Shown here piece after piece: positions 11,860 through 24,989 of a DNA stretch of 64,000 bases (the first letter of the stretch is position 1; every line of letters starts with the position of its first letter). This DNA comes from Malus domestica (Eukaryota; Streptophyta; Magnoliopsida; Rosales; Rosaceae). The position numbers and the translations under genes were made by a program. The notes beneath the pieces are model-generated. The model was not told the DNA's origin and did not search any database. It saw only the letters and a program-made list of their open reading frames with translations. The stretch lies in contig NC_091661.1 of NCBI RefSeq assembly GCF_042453785.1, forward strand, positions 30,929,501 to 30,993,500. Direction: 5' to 3'.

Positions 11860-13362
11860 TCTTTTGTTTCTTTCTCTCTCTGGAAATGCAGAAATCTCTG
11901 TGTGTAATATATCAAGGGTTTAGACTCCTCGGATTGAAGGGAGGAATCAACCGTTGGAATGCGTGGGAAGCGAAGGGAAAAAGAAACGGAATAATGGCTG
12001 CTTGTGATCCAAGTGCCCTCGCTGGAAGGATTTATTAAGGATGTACCCTTCAATTTGCAGCAACCATTCTTGCAACTCTCTCCCTTAGGAAAGGGATCCT
12101 CTTTGGATCATTTCCTCTTAATCCATTAAGGTTGGGGATCTAGAACATTGAATTTTGATCCAACGGTTACAAACAGGAGTTCATTTGAAAAGTTATAATA
12201 ATTTTAACTGTTAGATTTAAATGGCCTGGATTTGGTGGATTAGGAGAAAGGGATCCGAAGATGATCCCTTTTCTCTCCCTTAGACCATCTCCAACCCATG
12301 GAATAAAGTTTAAGATATAAGCTGTAAAATTCTCCCAAACCATCTCCAACCATTGGGCTACAATAAACCCTGGGGAAAAAATATCTCTATGCTAGATTTC
12401 CCTCATGATTTAAACCTGGCTTAAATTTATTCTGGATCCACCAAACTGTTATATTTTGATTATTTTTTGTTTTCTACATATAATCTAAACGGCTGTGATC
12501 ACATGAGATCAACTCTAAGGATAAAAATTTGACGGCCCAAAATTAAATATAACGTCTAAAATAATTTAAGAAAATTATTTAAATCAAATTTAACTTAAAA
12601 CTTTATAAATACCTATGTACTTGTATGATTTTTAATTACTTATCAGAAATTAAATATTTTTAAATTAAAATGTTCATAAAAATAAATTAGGATAATCTAC
12701 ATAAATTTTATTTTCAAAAAAGTTACTGAAAAAGAAAAATAAAGCTAAAATCATTATTTAATAATATCGGGCTAAAATTTTAAGCCATAAAGGTTGGAGG
12801 AAAAAACCAGTTTCTGAGTTATAGCTTAAAAATTTTTAGCTTAAATTTTTAAGCTTTATCCTCAAGGATTGGAGATGGTCTTAAACCTTCTTGTTTTATT
12901 TTTTGTCTTTCTCACACATCATAATGGAAGTAGGGACCAAGGTGGTCCCAGGATCACTTGAAGTCTGGAAAATATATATGTGAAGATCCTTTGGGGACCT
13001 TTCAAATATATAGTATGTGTCCTTTTTGTGTCGGCTAAATATTTAATGTAATACATGCTAGGTATATCTCGATAGGTTGCGTCGACAACACTTAGTAAAT
13101 TCTCTCTATATCACTCGTGACTCATCAGATTGCTTTGACGTATGTCGTTATCTGTTGACATGTGCACAACATGGTTTAGCTGCCGACAACAAAACCGCCA
13201 AGAGTTCGACGAAATGCCTAAGTGAATAAACTTTCTTTTTTAGCACGCTTCACGCTCTGTTGTATTTAACATCGAAACCCTCAAAGATTCAAATCCTGGA
13301 TCGATGACCATATCATACAATGGTGTTTGCATTCTAGGTCATCTTTTATAGTTCAGCTCTGA
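11860..13362. repeat. segmental duplication, copy 2 (about 1.5 kb)
   Basis: Direct-orientation partner of 8904-10396. It holds the phytolongin upstream sequence without the coding region, so it is an orphan promoter/leader copy. It has a small insertion at about 11905-11925 relative to copy 1. Confidence 0.9.
12088..12272. mobile_element. hairpin MITE inside duplicated segment (copy 2)
   Basis: Same element as 9121-9312, with 10-bp duplications CTCTCCCTTA on both sides (12078-12087 and 12273-12282). Both copies share the insertion site, so the MITE inserted before the segment was duplicated. Confidence 0.7.
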
Positions 13363-15128
13363 AAAACAATCATCAAATCATGAACATTTAACTATTTAAT
13401 TGGTATGATAAAATTTGAGTATATAAATAAGAAACATAGTTCGTTTATTCATTAAAAAACAACTAGATGGCTAAATAATTTTGAATTCATTAAATTTTTT
13501 TTACATAGATATTCTTTGAAAATGATAAAAATAAATAAATAAACACTTCCAATCATAAAAAAAAACATTGTAGTATGCGAAAGAAAAAGAAATGAGTTCA
13601 AATAAGAAGGTTATTAGTACGTGTTTTTATTATTTTTCAATAGAGAAAGAAAATATTATATTATATTTTAGTTGAAAGATATAATATAAAATAATATTGT
13701 AAAAATAAAAGTTATTATATCGTGTAATGTGGAAGGTTCGGTTCGGCGCTCGCTGGCCTGGTTGATGCAAGCACATGTTATCCATTGTTTATATTTTGCT
13801 GTGGGGCACGAACTTGTATGCTTCGCATGGCGGTGCTGTGAGTTGGCAAAGCATAAAATTGCATTGGTAAATGATTTCTATGTTTATTCGAAAAATAGTG
13901 TTACTTGAGAGAACATCTATTTGAACCGTATTTTATAAAATTATATTTTGTCGATTATATTGAGAATGAGAGTAAGTGGAAGAAGATTGGCACATAGGAC
14001 GCAGCTCTCACTTTCTTTGCATTTCCATGGCACTCGTGCTTATTTTTAACGTTTGAATTGAAATCGAACAAGAATCAAATACGGAGCGTAAGACTTGGAG
14101 CCAAAGTTGTGGTTAGGAAAAGGCTGAAATACCTCTGTGAGTCTTCCCAACTCCAGAAATGATGGATAACCGTAACTTCCCACCAGTTGTCCCTCTTTTT
14201 TATTTTCTTTTTTAAATATGGAGAGTAAAAATGAGAAAATGTATAATCGTTTCCCATAAAAATATGAGTTTATATGAAACACTCCTGGTACTGTTCATTT
14301 TTAACATTAAAGACATTTTTAGCCTAAAAAGTCACTTCCAGTACTATTCACTTACACATTTATTTTATCATTTTGATTAAAATTAAAATTTTTGAGAACT
14401 TTTCGTTAATTTTCCTTAAAAAATAGGATGTGGAAAGTTGAACTTGATAGATAACATGCTTGTACTGAGACCAAAAGTTTTATAATATAACTAAATGAAT
14501 AATTATTCTTTTTCTCTAAGTATTAGAATAATCCATCTTTCTGGTAGAGAAGTCAACCCTTGGGGTTGACTTGCTTAATTTGCAGAAAGCATTCAGAACA
14601 GATAACTAATCCCATTTCTTATACCAACTAAAGTATAACATAATTTGGAAGTGCTTTTAAAATGACCGAAAGTGTTTTTGGTGAAAATATTGTCGGAACC
14701 AACCTTCAATAAAAATGCCAGTGAATTCCAGCATATCAAGTGCTTTTAGAACCCAAATTTTTTTTTCTTCTAAAAGTACATTCAGTCATTTTAAAAGCAC
14801 TTCCCAACGAGTCCAATGTCTCTACTAATCAAGGCTCAAAAGGATGAGACTGCTCTTATCACATGTAATGGGGAGTGAAACTGCAGGATGCTTATTAATT
14901 TGCACTCGGATGAATCAGAATTAATAGTTTTACGCCTGTATATACCTACCACATCGACAACCGAAAAACAACGAACATGAAACATGAAACGAAAAACTTA
15001 TCTGTTGCAGTGTGTTGGATCTCTCAGCTGACGGATAATAAATAGATTACCCTATACATACGACTGAAGCGCGAAATCATTTGGTCGTTGTTCTTCATCT
15101 CTCGGTCTTTCTTTTGTTTTCGAGTCGT
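13363..15128. other. intergenic, AT-rich, with one MITE
   Basis: AT-rich DNA downstream of starch synthase 1. It contains the hairpin element at 14647-14805 and probably the SS1 3' UTR next to 15128. No credible gene; the 78-codon minus-strand frame at 14046-14282 has no recognisable domain. Confidence 0.55.
14647..14805. mobile_element. hairpin MITE, about 160 bp
   Basis: Inverted ends: left GGAAGTGCTTTTAAAATGAC, right GTCATTTTAAAAGCACTTCC, nearly perfect over 20 bp. Target duplication not resolved. No coding content. Confidence 0.7.
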
Positions 15129-18100
15129 TTACTTGACGTAGGGCGGATCGATAAAGGCCCATCCGAAGACCCGCTCGTACTTGATTGCGGCACTTTCCCA
15201 TGTGAAGTCTCTCTCCATGCCTCTCTTCATCAATCCCTCCCAGGAAGGCTTGTACTCTCTGAATGTCCTACAAGCAAGTTTTAGTGCCTGCAATGGATTA
15301 ACCGTGAGTCAGTACGGCGGAAAAGATTTTCAACATTAAGTTTAGGTCGAATAAACTCCTCGAAACTATATGAACATCCAACGTACTCGCTTCTTTGATA
15401 TAGAACATTGTAATAATCGATGTTTGGGTTTAAAAAACGCAAAAGGTGAGAGACGTAGAAGAAAAAACTTACCGCCAACATACTCTCTTTTGTTAATGGA
15501 GAAAAGGTCCACCTGCCAATGTAGTCCACAATGATGCTACAAGTAAGATTCTACGAAATTTTTGTAACAGGAAACTATCAAGGAAATGCGTTGAGCAATA
15601 GAGTCGAGTAATATACCCTGTCCCGTCACCCTTGCCTCCTTGAGCATATGGATTGAAATTCACTACTGTATCCTGGAAGACAAGTAACAGAAAGCATCTA
15701 AGAAAGAAGCAATGTGATGAGGAACGTGATGAACCAGATTTCATTTTTCAAGTATTTAAACTCACTCTAAGTCCTCCTGTGCTATGAACCACTGGTACAG
15801 TTCCGTATCTCATTGCATACAATTGATTTAGTCCACAAGGCTCGAACCTTGACGGCATCAAGAGTATGTCACAGCTGGTAATTCCAGGTTCGGGGTCAAT
15901 ATGATGCACATATGTAGTAAAAGCCTAAACAATGAAACACAAAATCTTGAATTACCCTGCGGTTATTCTATGGGAAACTGGAACATTGAATCCAACCCAA
16001 CCCCGGAATTTATCTTTGTAAGTTGCTTCTGTTGCTCTCATCCAATCTTCACACACTGGGTCCCCAGATCCCAGCATAACCTGAAACATATACATACCTT
16101 CTCAGTAAAAACTAAAAACGTTAATGTTGAAAGTTGGGAGCAAGCTACTTAAAATAACAATACCAAAATCAATGGAAAAGAGAAAAACTCACAAATTGCA
16201 CGTCATCTTCCATAAGCTGTGGCATTCCTGACTGAATCAGGTCAATACCTTTCTGGTAGTCCAGTCGTCCAACGAATCCAATCTATAAATTTCAAAACTC
16301 GGATCAATATTAGGAGCGGAGTATAAATCGTAACTGAAGCTGAGCATAAGTAGACATTAATGTCTTATGTCTTACCAATGGGCAATCCGGCCTAAGGGGA
16401 AGACCTAACTCCTTTTGCAAAGCAAGCTTGCACTGAACCTGCAGCCGGCACACAAGAACGGTAAGAGAATTATAGTATAATAACACCATAACGCCCCATC
16501 TTAAAATGGTAGATTTAGCCACCTTTCCGGAAAGATCATCAGCAGAATAGTGGGAAGCAGTGTGTACATCAGTAGATGGGTTCCATTCAACCACATCGAC
16601 CCCATTGGTGATTCCTGTCATATGGTATTATTCCATTAATTGAGGGTTATTCTCCTTGAGCATGGCACACGGTAAGCTAGACAATGAAATATGAAGTTCA
16701 AGTGACGTACCAGTAAGAACACTCTTTCTACTGCTTAGTAGCTCATTTAGACCATATCCACCTTCAACGGTTGTTATTTCCCAGGAGTAGCCCTACAATT
16801 CAAAGGCATAATTTAAACATGAGATATAAGAAGAATAGCACGATGAAATATATGGAGGCACATGTCTGTTTGGAAAGTTTTGAAAACGCTATAATCTTCA
16901 TCATACAAGTGGCCTAAAGATTTTGCAATCATTATTATACGAACAAGATGCAATGAGGACGAAAAATCCGACAACAGGTCTTATTACTGATCACCATAAA
17001 AACGTTTGATGCTTCATTAAATGAGACACAACAAAGACTATATATGGAATACAACTGACCTCGCTGACTGTCAGAATCCGATCAGATGTCACAATTGCAC
17101 CCTTCAGGATGTTCACTGCTTCACCTTTGTCAAGAGCATGGGCCCTTGCCCATGTTGGAAACACCCATTCCAGTGCTCCGTACCACTCTGCAGGTAGCCC
17201 CAAATTCTTGTATGTTACTCCTGGTTCCACTCCCTTGCATATCAAAAGACGACGTTTAATAAAGCTGATCGGATATATGACTAAAGATTGATAATAAAAC
17301 AAACAAACAAAATGAAGGAAAGAAAAAGCATCAACCTGATGTGCAAGGTTATGAATTACAAGAATACTCCGTGCATCCTTATAAACTCCATATGGACGAT
17401 ACTTGGCAGCCAAAAGCCTGAAACAGAGGGACATGTAATGATCAGAAGTCCACTATCAGTATGTTTACCCGAAAAAACGAAAAGATAGAGCAATATAGGA
17501 AAGATTTAAAACAAAATAATATATAGCTAATTCATTTAATTAGTTGAAACTACTTACAATGGCACAAGGCCAGCATGCCAGTCATTGACGATGAACAGGC
17601 TTTTCTCCCCATAGGTGAACCCTCCCAATGGAAGCACTAATGGTGCTTCACATGCTGCATGGCAAAGTAAAGTGAACCGAAACTGTAAAACCAAATGAGA
17701 ATAAAACGTATCATTATTTGTGAATAAAACAGGATACTACTTAAATGATATATCCATTACGTACAACTTTTCAGTTCAAAACTATACCTGATTGTCATCA
17801 AATGCACCCAAACTATCACCATATGGACTTCCAGGTCTGTGATAAGACGGATGGTCCACGAATACCTAATGACGATAGGAAAATAGGTCATCATTGGCAA
17901 AAATTCTATCAGTCGGGAGAAGGCCAAACTGTTTAAAAAGGGATAAACTAGAACACAAGAAGTATCCCCAATATCTTACCCAATCAACACCTGCCCTATA
18001 TTCATGGTAGAAAGAAACTTCTTGCTCTGCACCAAAGCAGTAAACCTTGACGCGGGTTTCCAAATCAACAGCACCAGAATATTTCCGGTCTGCAGCAGTA

Positions 18101-19498
18101 CCGTTTTGATATCTAGGAGAGACAACCATAACACGGTGTCCACGTGCTGCTAGAACAATAGGCAAAGAACCGCAAACATCTCCTAAGCCTCCTGTCTTCG
18201 AATAGGGCGCAGCTTCGGCACTAACAAACACAACATTGTACGTTACACTTGCTTTGGATATTTCTTTGCCATCTATTTCCACTGATTCTTCCCCTCTAAC
18301 AGAACTTACATCTTCAGGCGAGTCGATGACATTGAGTTCACCTGCAGTAAAATATCAGATGGGCCCCACAACTAATTCACAAACAAAATTTAAAATATCT
18401 CAACATGCCGGGGTTTGGAAGTATTCCTCAAAATTTGCAGTATTACTCGATTCAACCAATGAAAATGCAGCATTCGATCACGAACGGAACACTGTACATG
18501 CTATGAGGTCCAGATATGGGGACCAGAGTGGAAAATATACAATCTGAGGTGGAGACCACAAGAAATGCAAGGACCTGGAGCCCTCACATGCAAATTGATG
18601 TGGACATCCAAAACCAAGGATGCCTCACAATTCACAAACAGGTGAAGACTCCATCAAGCACCACCATACACTCAATATAGCAAACTTTTGACACATCACA
18701 AATCTCTTATCGAACCAAACGCAATGATTTTCGGAAGAGACGTGGGTTAGATAGTTGGCCATGACAGTGTCCCTCCCCGTAAATCAAAGTTTAGAATATC
18801 GCTTTGCAAGACAAAAAAGCAATGAATTTTAGGAAACTGAATTGGGGCAAGCATCAATTAAAATCTAAACCACATTTACTCCATATTTACCAACCAATGC
18901 ATCAAATAAAACATCTATCATCATTTCGAGGTTAGGATGTGTCTCCATCAGCATGCCACAAAATGTAATCACATTAAAATCTTTCTGGTAACAGCATTCA
19001 AATTTGTACTCAAATTTTCCAGTTTAAAAAACAAAAAGGATCAGAATTTCGACTGCAACAAAAGGGTTTTTTAATCCAAAAACAAATCAATCATTAAAAA
19101 AACTTCAAATGTCTCAAATAATCCACCAAACCAATCCAAAAACAATGAAACAGCAGGAGAATTTATAAATAAATAATCAAAACCAAGCCTGAGCATTTAC
19201 CGTTGGGAGGAATCAAGTTAAACCCAATAACAGCGCCGGAACCATCTCTCTCGGCGCCCAAAAAAACACCCTTTCCGTCCTTCTGCTGGTCTTCCACCGC
19301 CGAAGCGCCGTCCTGCCCGCCACCGCCACTTCCGCCTGCAACCGACGCTCTCAGCCGCAGACAAGCGGCTCCCCTCCTTTTCCACAGAGGAGCAAAACCC
19401 AGTTGCCCGATCGCCTCGTGATTCGCGTATTTATTTGGAATCGGAATTAAAGACGACGATTTGCATGGGATCAAGCTAGTGAATTTCAGAGACCCCAT
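15129..19498 (-). CDS. SS1: soluble starch synthase 1, plastidic (GT5)
   Basis: Fifteen exons, listed 5' to 3': 19201-19498, 17980-18341, 17788-17865, 17558-17682, 17336-17417, 17060-17233, 16711-16792, 16523-16614, 16376-16438, 16193-16282, 15956-16080, 15766-15874, 15617-15672, 15473-15512 and 15129-15287, giving 644 residues. It transfers glucose from ADP-glucose to the non-reducing end of alpha-1,4-glucans; SSI makes short amylopectin chains in the plastid stroma. The N-terminus is Ser/Arg-rich like a transit peptide. The ADP-glucose motif KTGGLGDV lies at about 148-155. The GT1-like half has [24 protein letters not shown] and STGGL. Length matches plant SSI (about 650) and is longer than GBSS. 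High confidence in SS1 over other classes. Confidence 0.95.
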
Positions 19499-21066
19499 CA
19501 AAGTCTGAGAGTTCTAGAGAGATAAAGGGAGGAGAGGAGAGAGTGTAGAGACTGGAGAGAGAGAGAGAGAGAGAGAGGACCCGAGTCCGATATAGGACGG
19601 AAGGAATCGAGATTTACGTTTGACGGAACAAAGAAGAAAAAAGCAGGAAGAAAAAGAAGGAAGTCACACACAAACAAGGAACCACGCACATCTGTTGGGT
19701 TGGGATCAGATATGTGCGATCCAGAAAAAGCGCCAAACCCAGAAACTGATTCCCAGTTCTAAACCACCAGAAATTTTTCATTCTTACCGTACGACTGTTT
19801 TATCACGTATTTTCGTAAAAGTGAGAGGAAATTTTATTTTTTAAAGCATTAACTTTTTAACAAATATATTTTACGAGTTGTAAAAAATTATACTTTAATA
19901 AGATGATGTCACGTGTTAGGAGATAAGAAATTAGTTTTTGTAGGATACGAAAGATTTTTCAGTATGATTATCACATGAAGTGGTAAATTACGTGTTTCCG
20001 TCACAATTAAAAATGTATAGTAAGTACGACGAGGTAAGATCGCGATTGGCGAAACGGCTTTTGATGTCGGCCAGTGACGTAAGTGATTGTGATTAAGAAG
20101 GTGGACGTGGCGTGGGCAGAAAGGAACACGTGTAAAGGAGTAAATTGGTGAGTAGAAGAATGAGAGACACATGATGCCAGAGGTAAAGTGAACCTAACTT
20201 GATGTCGGCCTGTAAGAACACTTGTTGAAGGCTCGAACAATTTTGTCCTTCTCTCAGGTCACATGAATTTATTTTGCGTGTGGAGGTAATGATTTTCACA
20301 CTTTCGTCTTTTTTTTTTGGCACTTCTTTTATATGTTTTGCCGACGAGTTTTCTTTTAATTATCTTAATTAATTTAAGTTTTTTATTTAAAATGATCTAT
20401 GAGATTGATATAACTTTTTACTTTGGTCTATAAGGTTTAAAATCGATATAAATGGTTCTTGAGATTGTCTATAGTTAATTATTTTGATCATCGGTGACAA
20501 ATCTCGATTAAATTGAGGATATTTTGTCAAATCCACCCCTCATTTTGGACTGCTGGTTTCTTCAATTTAACGGAGATTTTTTTATAGAATGACCAAAATG
20601 TTTGACGATGAACAATTTCAAGAACCACTTCTATCGATTTTAAATCCCAAGAACATGAGGAGTTATGACAATCTCAAAGACAGTTTTGGCTAAACAGCCA
20701 TTAAAACAAAAAAAATCCAATGTAGATCACCTATGGACATAGATTAAATAGCCTTTGAACCGTTAGCTAAGAATTCATCTATGAATTTCGGTTCATGCTA
20801 TAGGCCAATCCATACTATACATCCATAGAAAAAGAATAAATTTGTATAAGATTTTCTCTCTTTTTTTTTCAAAAAAAATACATATCATGAGACACAGTGA
20901 CATAATTTTATATAATATTTCACAATATATATATATATATATATAATTAATACAAAACCTCGTGGATCCATGGCCATAAAATAAATAATACGATGTTTGT
21001 TCATACATCATAAGCAAAAAATGTCTTGCAAATGGAAAATTTATGTCACACCAAATTAACTTGCAC
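19499..21066. other. SS1 upstream and intergenic region
   Basis: Next to the SS1 start is a GA microsatellite (about 19556-19577) that falls in its leader or promoter. Farther on is the palindromic element at 20388-20699 and a (TA)n tract at about 20927-20945. No gene is supported. Confidence 0.55.
20388..20699. mobile_element. long imperfect inverted-repeat element (about 310 bp)
   Basis: The left arm carries GGTTTAAAATCGAT, GGTTCTTGAGATTGT and TTTTGATCAT. The right arm carries their reverse complements in mirrored order (ATTGTTCATCGTC, ACAATTTCAAGAACCACTTC, ATCGATTTTAAATCC). This is typical of a decayed foldback element; ends and target site are not exact. Confidence 0.5.
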
Positions 21067-23518
21067 CTAACCGAAAGTATGTCTCCAACCATGAACACCA
21101 AGCGGCAGGTCCCAATCCTCACCATGGGGTGAATCAGGCCCAAAGCCCACAGCCCCCCTAGCATGCCCACGCGGACCATTACTTTTCGGGCCTGGGCTTC
21201 TTGGGCTACTCGGGATCAGGTAGTTTGCTGTACCTCCACCCGAGCTCGGCGAATAGCAGCTCGACCCAACAACCGACCCCTTCCTTGTTGAAGGGTTCCA
21301 TTGAGGAGTTGCCGGGCTACACTGCTTGCCCAAGCCTTGGCCCCGAACCTTAGCCTTGGCAGATTGGGTCGGGGACATGTAACTAGGGACGTTATTCGAC
21401 CCTTGTTGGCGGCGTTGTCGGGTTGGATACGCGTATGAATCAATCATGTCTGGATTGAGTGGGCTCATATTGACGTGAGGCGAGCTTGAAGGTGCGGCAG
21501 TGTCCATTTCAACTCTCTTCTCATACAAGTTATTTCTTGTAGTTGTAGTGGTGATGGGTGTTTTGTAAGAGGTATCTCGAGTGCTTGAGTGGCAGTCTTG
21601 GTAGGGTTGTGATGACATCCATTGCTCGAGCCAATTCCATCCCCATTGGGCCTTATCAGGCATATTGGATTCAAGCCCAAATTCAGGTCCATCAGGAATG
21701 GATTGTAGAAGTTGTTGTTGTCTCTGGTAAACAAAATCGACACTTTATCAAACACTGTCACGCAAAATAAAAAAGAATTTTTTCAGTGCGATCGTCTCAA
21801 AATCACTTACATGATAACTATAAGCATAAGCGAGAGCCCTCTCTCTTTGCACCACAGCATCATTTTCCTTGAAACTTTGATGCCTTTGATGCCTAGTCCT
21901 ATTCGTATTTTGCATTTCATATTTTCTAAGAGGACTCTTGAGCTTTTGCTCTTCCTCCTCCATTAATGCTCTTCTTTCTTCTTCTTCGTCTTTCTGATCA
22001 CGATCCTTCTTGTGATGCTTGTCTTTGGTTAATTCGAGTCTTCGAGCTCGTACTCTTGTTTGCACACGCACTAATGCCTGCATGCATCGCATTGTCATTT
22101 GCGCTTGCTTTCGTACGTTATACCCTCTCACCAATGCTTGCAACCTCACCAATCCCTTCAACGCACGTAGCGCGCGACGAGCCTACAAAATAATTGATTG
22201 GTCACGAATTATCTCAGTAACAAGGTGAACATACAATTAGGGTTTTGATGTCATATAGATCCTTGAAGTACAATTTTAGAACAATGTACAAAAATATAGT
22301 AAAGATTAAGGTAAAGGGTAATTACTAGGTATCCTCTATAATATGACTGAATGAAGATTGCAGCTCTTTCTTCCCTAGAGTGACGCCCGTAACCGGCCAA
22401 TCGGACAACTTTAGTGGCGGCCCGTGCTGCGGCAACAGCAGCTTCAGCAGCAGCAGCAGTTGCCACAGCAACAGCAATGGCATGGCTTCTATCTTGACGA
22501 TCATTATTCAGAGGAGTTGACGACTCAATGGTTCTCTCATCGTTCGTGACGTCCGGTGAGCTCTCTGCCAGAAAATGCTCAAATGACACCACTTCTGCTG
22601 CATCGTGCTGGCATTTCTCACCGATTTCCTTCTGAGATTAAATCATAGTACGTAACAAGTATCATAATTAGCACTAAAACTAGCACTTAATTAACAAATA
22701 AGTTAACTAATATTTATTGATGTGATGGGTTAGGTGGCATGACAATAATAAGTCACGTCGAGTCATGTGCCTAGCCAGGAAAGATATAAAGGTTATAGTT
22801 ACAGTATTATGTATGCATATGGGGATGGTGATAGGGGACCATATAGTGTTGGGGCATGCATCTTGGTTGCGTTCCTGGTCCTAAAAATGCCAGAGCCAAA
22901 AGGGTAGCTCATGCATCTTTAATGTGAGGCAAACCATCTCACTTCACCCCCAAACAAACAAAGGTCACGATCTTGATAGTTGATATGTGTTTTCTTCTAT
23001 ATATCCAATCCAAATCATTAAGTTAATCATAGCTCATATTGGTTTGTAATAAGATTACTAGAAGACATTAGTGATTCATGAACACAAATTATGCATACAA
23101 ATTCGAGTTATATAACGGCAAAACAATGTGCTCACCTATCTGTATCTAAGATCGAATCATCTCCAACAACAACGAAAAAACTTGAATCCCTTTTTCAATA
23201 ATTTATCTTAAATCATAATATTGCTTAAATAAAAAATGGATTAATTAGGTATAATAAATTGTATCATTGCTTGCCTTGTTGGTGTGATCATGATTAGTAC
23301 AAAAACTTAACAGAAAATAAATTGAAAAGAAAAAATAATTATGTGAAGAACAACTTTTTCTTACGAATTAAGAAATTATATGAAAAACTATTTGAAAACT
23401 TGCCAAGAAAAATGAAAGAATGGAATTAAGAGAAAACCTTTTTGTCAGGCGAGTCCTTAGTAGATTGTTTGAAAACTTTCTTGACGGAGGAGAACCAGCC
23501 GCTTCCTTTCTTCCCCAT
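21067..23518 (-). CDS. IQ67-domain (IQD) calmodulin-binding protein
   Basis: Four exons: 23438-23518, 22326-22631, 21811-22182 and 21067-21723, giving 471 residues. It starts [17 protein letters not shown], the usual IQD N-terminus. The IQ67 domain spans about residues 113-184, with IQ motifs in [36 protein letters not shown] and [18 protein letters not shown]. The exon 2/3 junction falls inside it at the family-conserved position. The C-terminal half is Ser/Pro-rich with a DUF4005-like [17 protein letters not shown] segment. IQDs are plant scaffold proteins that bind calmodulin and microtubules or plasma membrane and influence cell shape. An Ala-rich run (residues ~80-100) is encoded by a GCA/GCT tract. 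The exact member is not assigned. Confidence 0.93.
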
Positions 23519-23620
23519 CTCCGGCCTGCCGGCCAAAAGATCAACTTCTTATTGCCGCCATCATATTGCTCTCATCTCACGAGAGCGCATGCACACATAT
23601 ATATATTTCCGAGTTCAGAC

Positions 23621-23654
<34 letters not shown>

Positions 23655-23766
23655 GTATGTATATGTATGTATATGTTTGTTGGGAAGTAGCCTCTCTCAC
23701 AAATTAAACTGAGAAAATGAGCTGATAATATCAAGACTGAAGAGATCTAGAGAGTGAAAAAGATGT

Positions 23767-23803
<37 letters not shown>

Positions 23804-24151
23804 GGCCGAAGGGGAAGGGAGTAGTAGTTTTGTGAGGGTGCGCAATCGCAGTTACTATTTAACGATTTCACGTGTGAATCGATCTTGTAGAAATTTGGAG
23901 CTACTTGTCCAGTACTAGTTACTACCTACATACATCATGCATACGTATATATGGTGCAGTTGGGGCTGACCCAATTTGGCGAGAAATTTTTCAATCCGGA
24001 CACAAAAAAAATCAGTTCGAGGGTTAAATTAAAATATAGATAAATAGGGTGTTATTTGCATACCTTTAATGATAACTAAAAGATGAGCACACACTTTATG
24101 TGTGAACAATTTCGTTTTCTTTTTTGTTTTTGATTAAGGAGTGTGATTAGT
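23519..24151. promoter_or_regulatory. IQD upstream region with microsatellites
   Basis: Contains (TA)n and TATG repeats at about 23616-23674 and a (GA)n tract at about 23769-23799, both just upstream of the minus-strand IQD start and so in its leader or promoter. The plus-strand frames here are repeat-derived. Confidence 0.5.
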
Positions 24152-24989
24152 GTAACATCCCACATCGCCCAGGGAGTGATCCTTAAATGTATATTCTCAT
24201 CCCTACCTAGCACGAGGCCTTTTGGGAGCTCACTGGCTTCGGGTTCCGTCGGAACTCCGAAGTTAAGCGAGAAGGTGGCTAGAGCACTCTCATGATGGGT
24301 GACCCACTAGGAAGTTGCTTGTGAGTTCCCAAAAACAAAACTGTGAGGGCGTGGTCGGGGCCCAAAGCAGACAATATCATGCTACGGTGGTGGAGCGGGC
24401 CCGGGAAGTGATCCGCCCAGGGCCGGGATGTGACAATTGGTATCAGAACATAACCCTGGCCGTGGTGTGCCGACGAGGTCGTCAGGCCCCTTAAAGGGGG
24501 TGGATTGTAATATCCCACATCGCCCAGGGGAGTAATCTTTAAATATATATTCTCATCCCTACCTAGGTGGATTGTAACATCCCACATCGCCCAGGGGAGT
24601 AATCCTTAAATGTATATTCTCATCCCTACCTAGCAATAGGCTTTTTGGGAGCTCACTGGCTTCTGGTTCCGTCGGAACTCCGAAGTTAAGCGAGAAAGTG
24701 GTTAGAACATTCCTATGATGGGTGACCCACTGGGAAGTTGCTCGTGAGTTCCCAGAAACAAAATCGTGAGGGCGTGGTCGGGGCTCAAAGCGGACAATAT
24801 CGTGCTACGGTGGTGGAGCGGGCCTGGGAAGTGATCCGCCCCGGGCCGGGATGTGACCCATCAGGAAGTTGCTCGTGAGTTCCCAGAAACAAAATCGTGA
24901 GGGCATGGTCGAGACCCAAAGCGAACAATATCGTGCTACGGTGGTAGAGCCAGCCAGGGAAGTGATCCGCCCAGGGCCGGGATGTGACA
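24152..24989 (+). mobile_element. Cassandra TRIM retrotransposon cluster, rearranged
   Basis: LTR 24152-24435 starts TGTAACATCCCACATCGCCC and ends GGGATGTGACA. It is followed by a primer-binding site TTGGTATCAGA at about 24437, a short spacer and a purine tract AAAGGGGGTGG. A truncated LTR follows (24506-about 24566), then a full LTR (24573 to about 24857) fused at GTGACCCA to a partial LTR that ends at 24989. Each full LTR carries 5S rRNA-like sequence, including AGTTAAGCGA (A-box) and GATGGGTGACCCACT (C-box). Cassandra elements are known for 5S promoters in their LTRs and have no coding capacity. Confidence 0.9.

Noticed and set aside
8904-13362. The two 1.5-kb blocks as LTRs of one retroelement
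   Set aside because: The blocks lack TG/CA ends, a primer-binding site and a polypurine tract, and copy 1 runs into the phytolongin leader; a segmental duplication fits better.
19203-19421. Pro-rich plus-strand frame
   Set aside because: Antisense to the first exon of starch synthase 1.
24230-24330. 5S rRNA gene
   Set aside because: The 5S-like core lies inside an LTR with a primer-binding site next to it and is diverged; it is the Cassandra-derived 5S region, not a 5S array.
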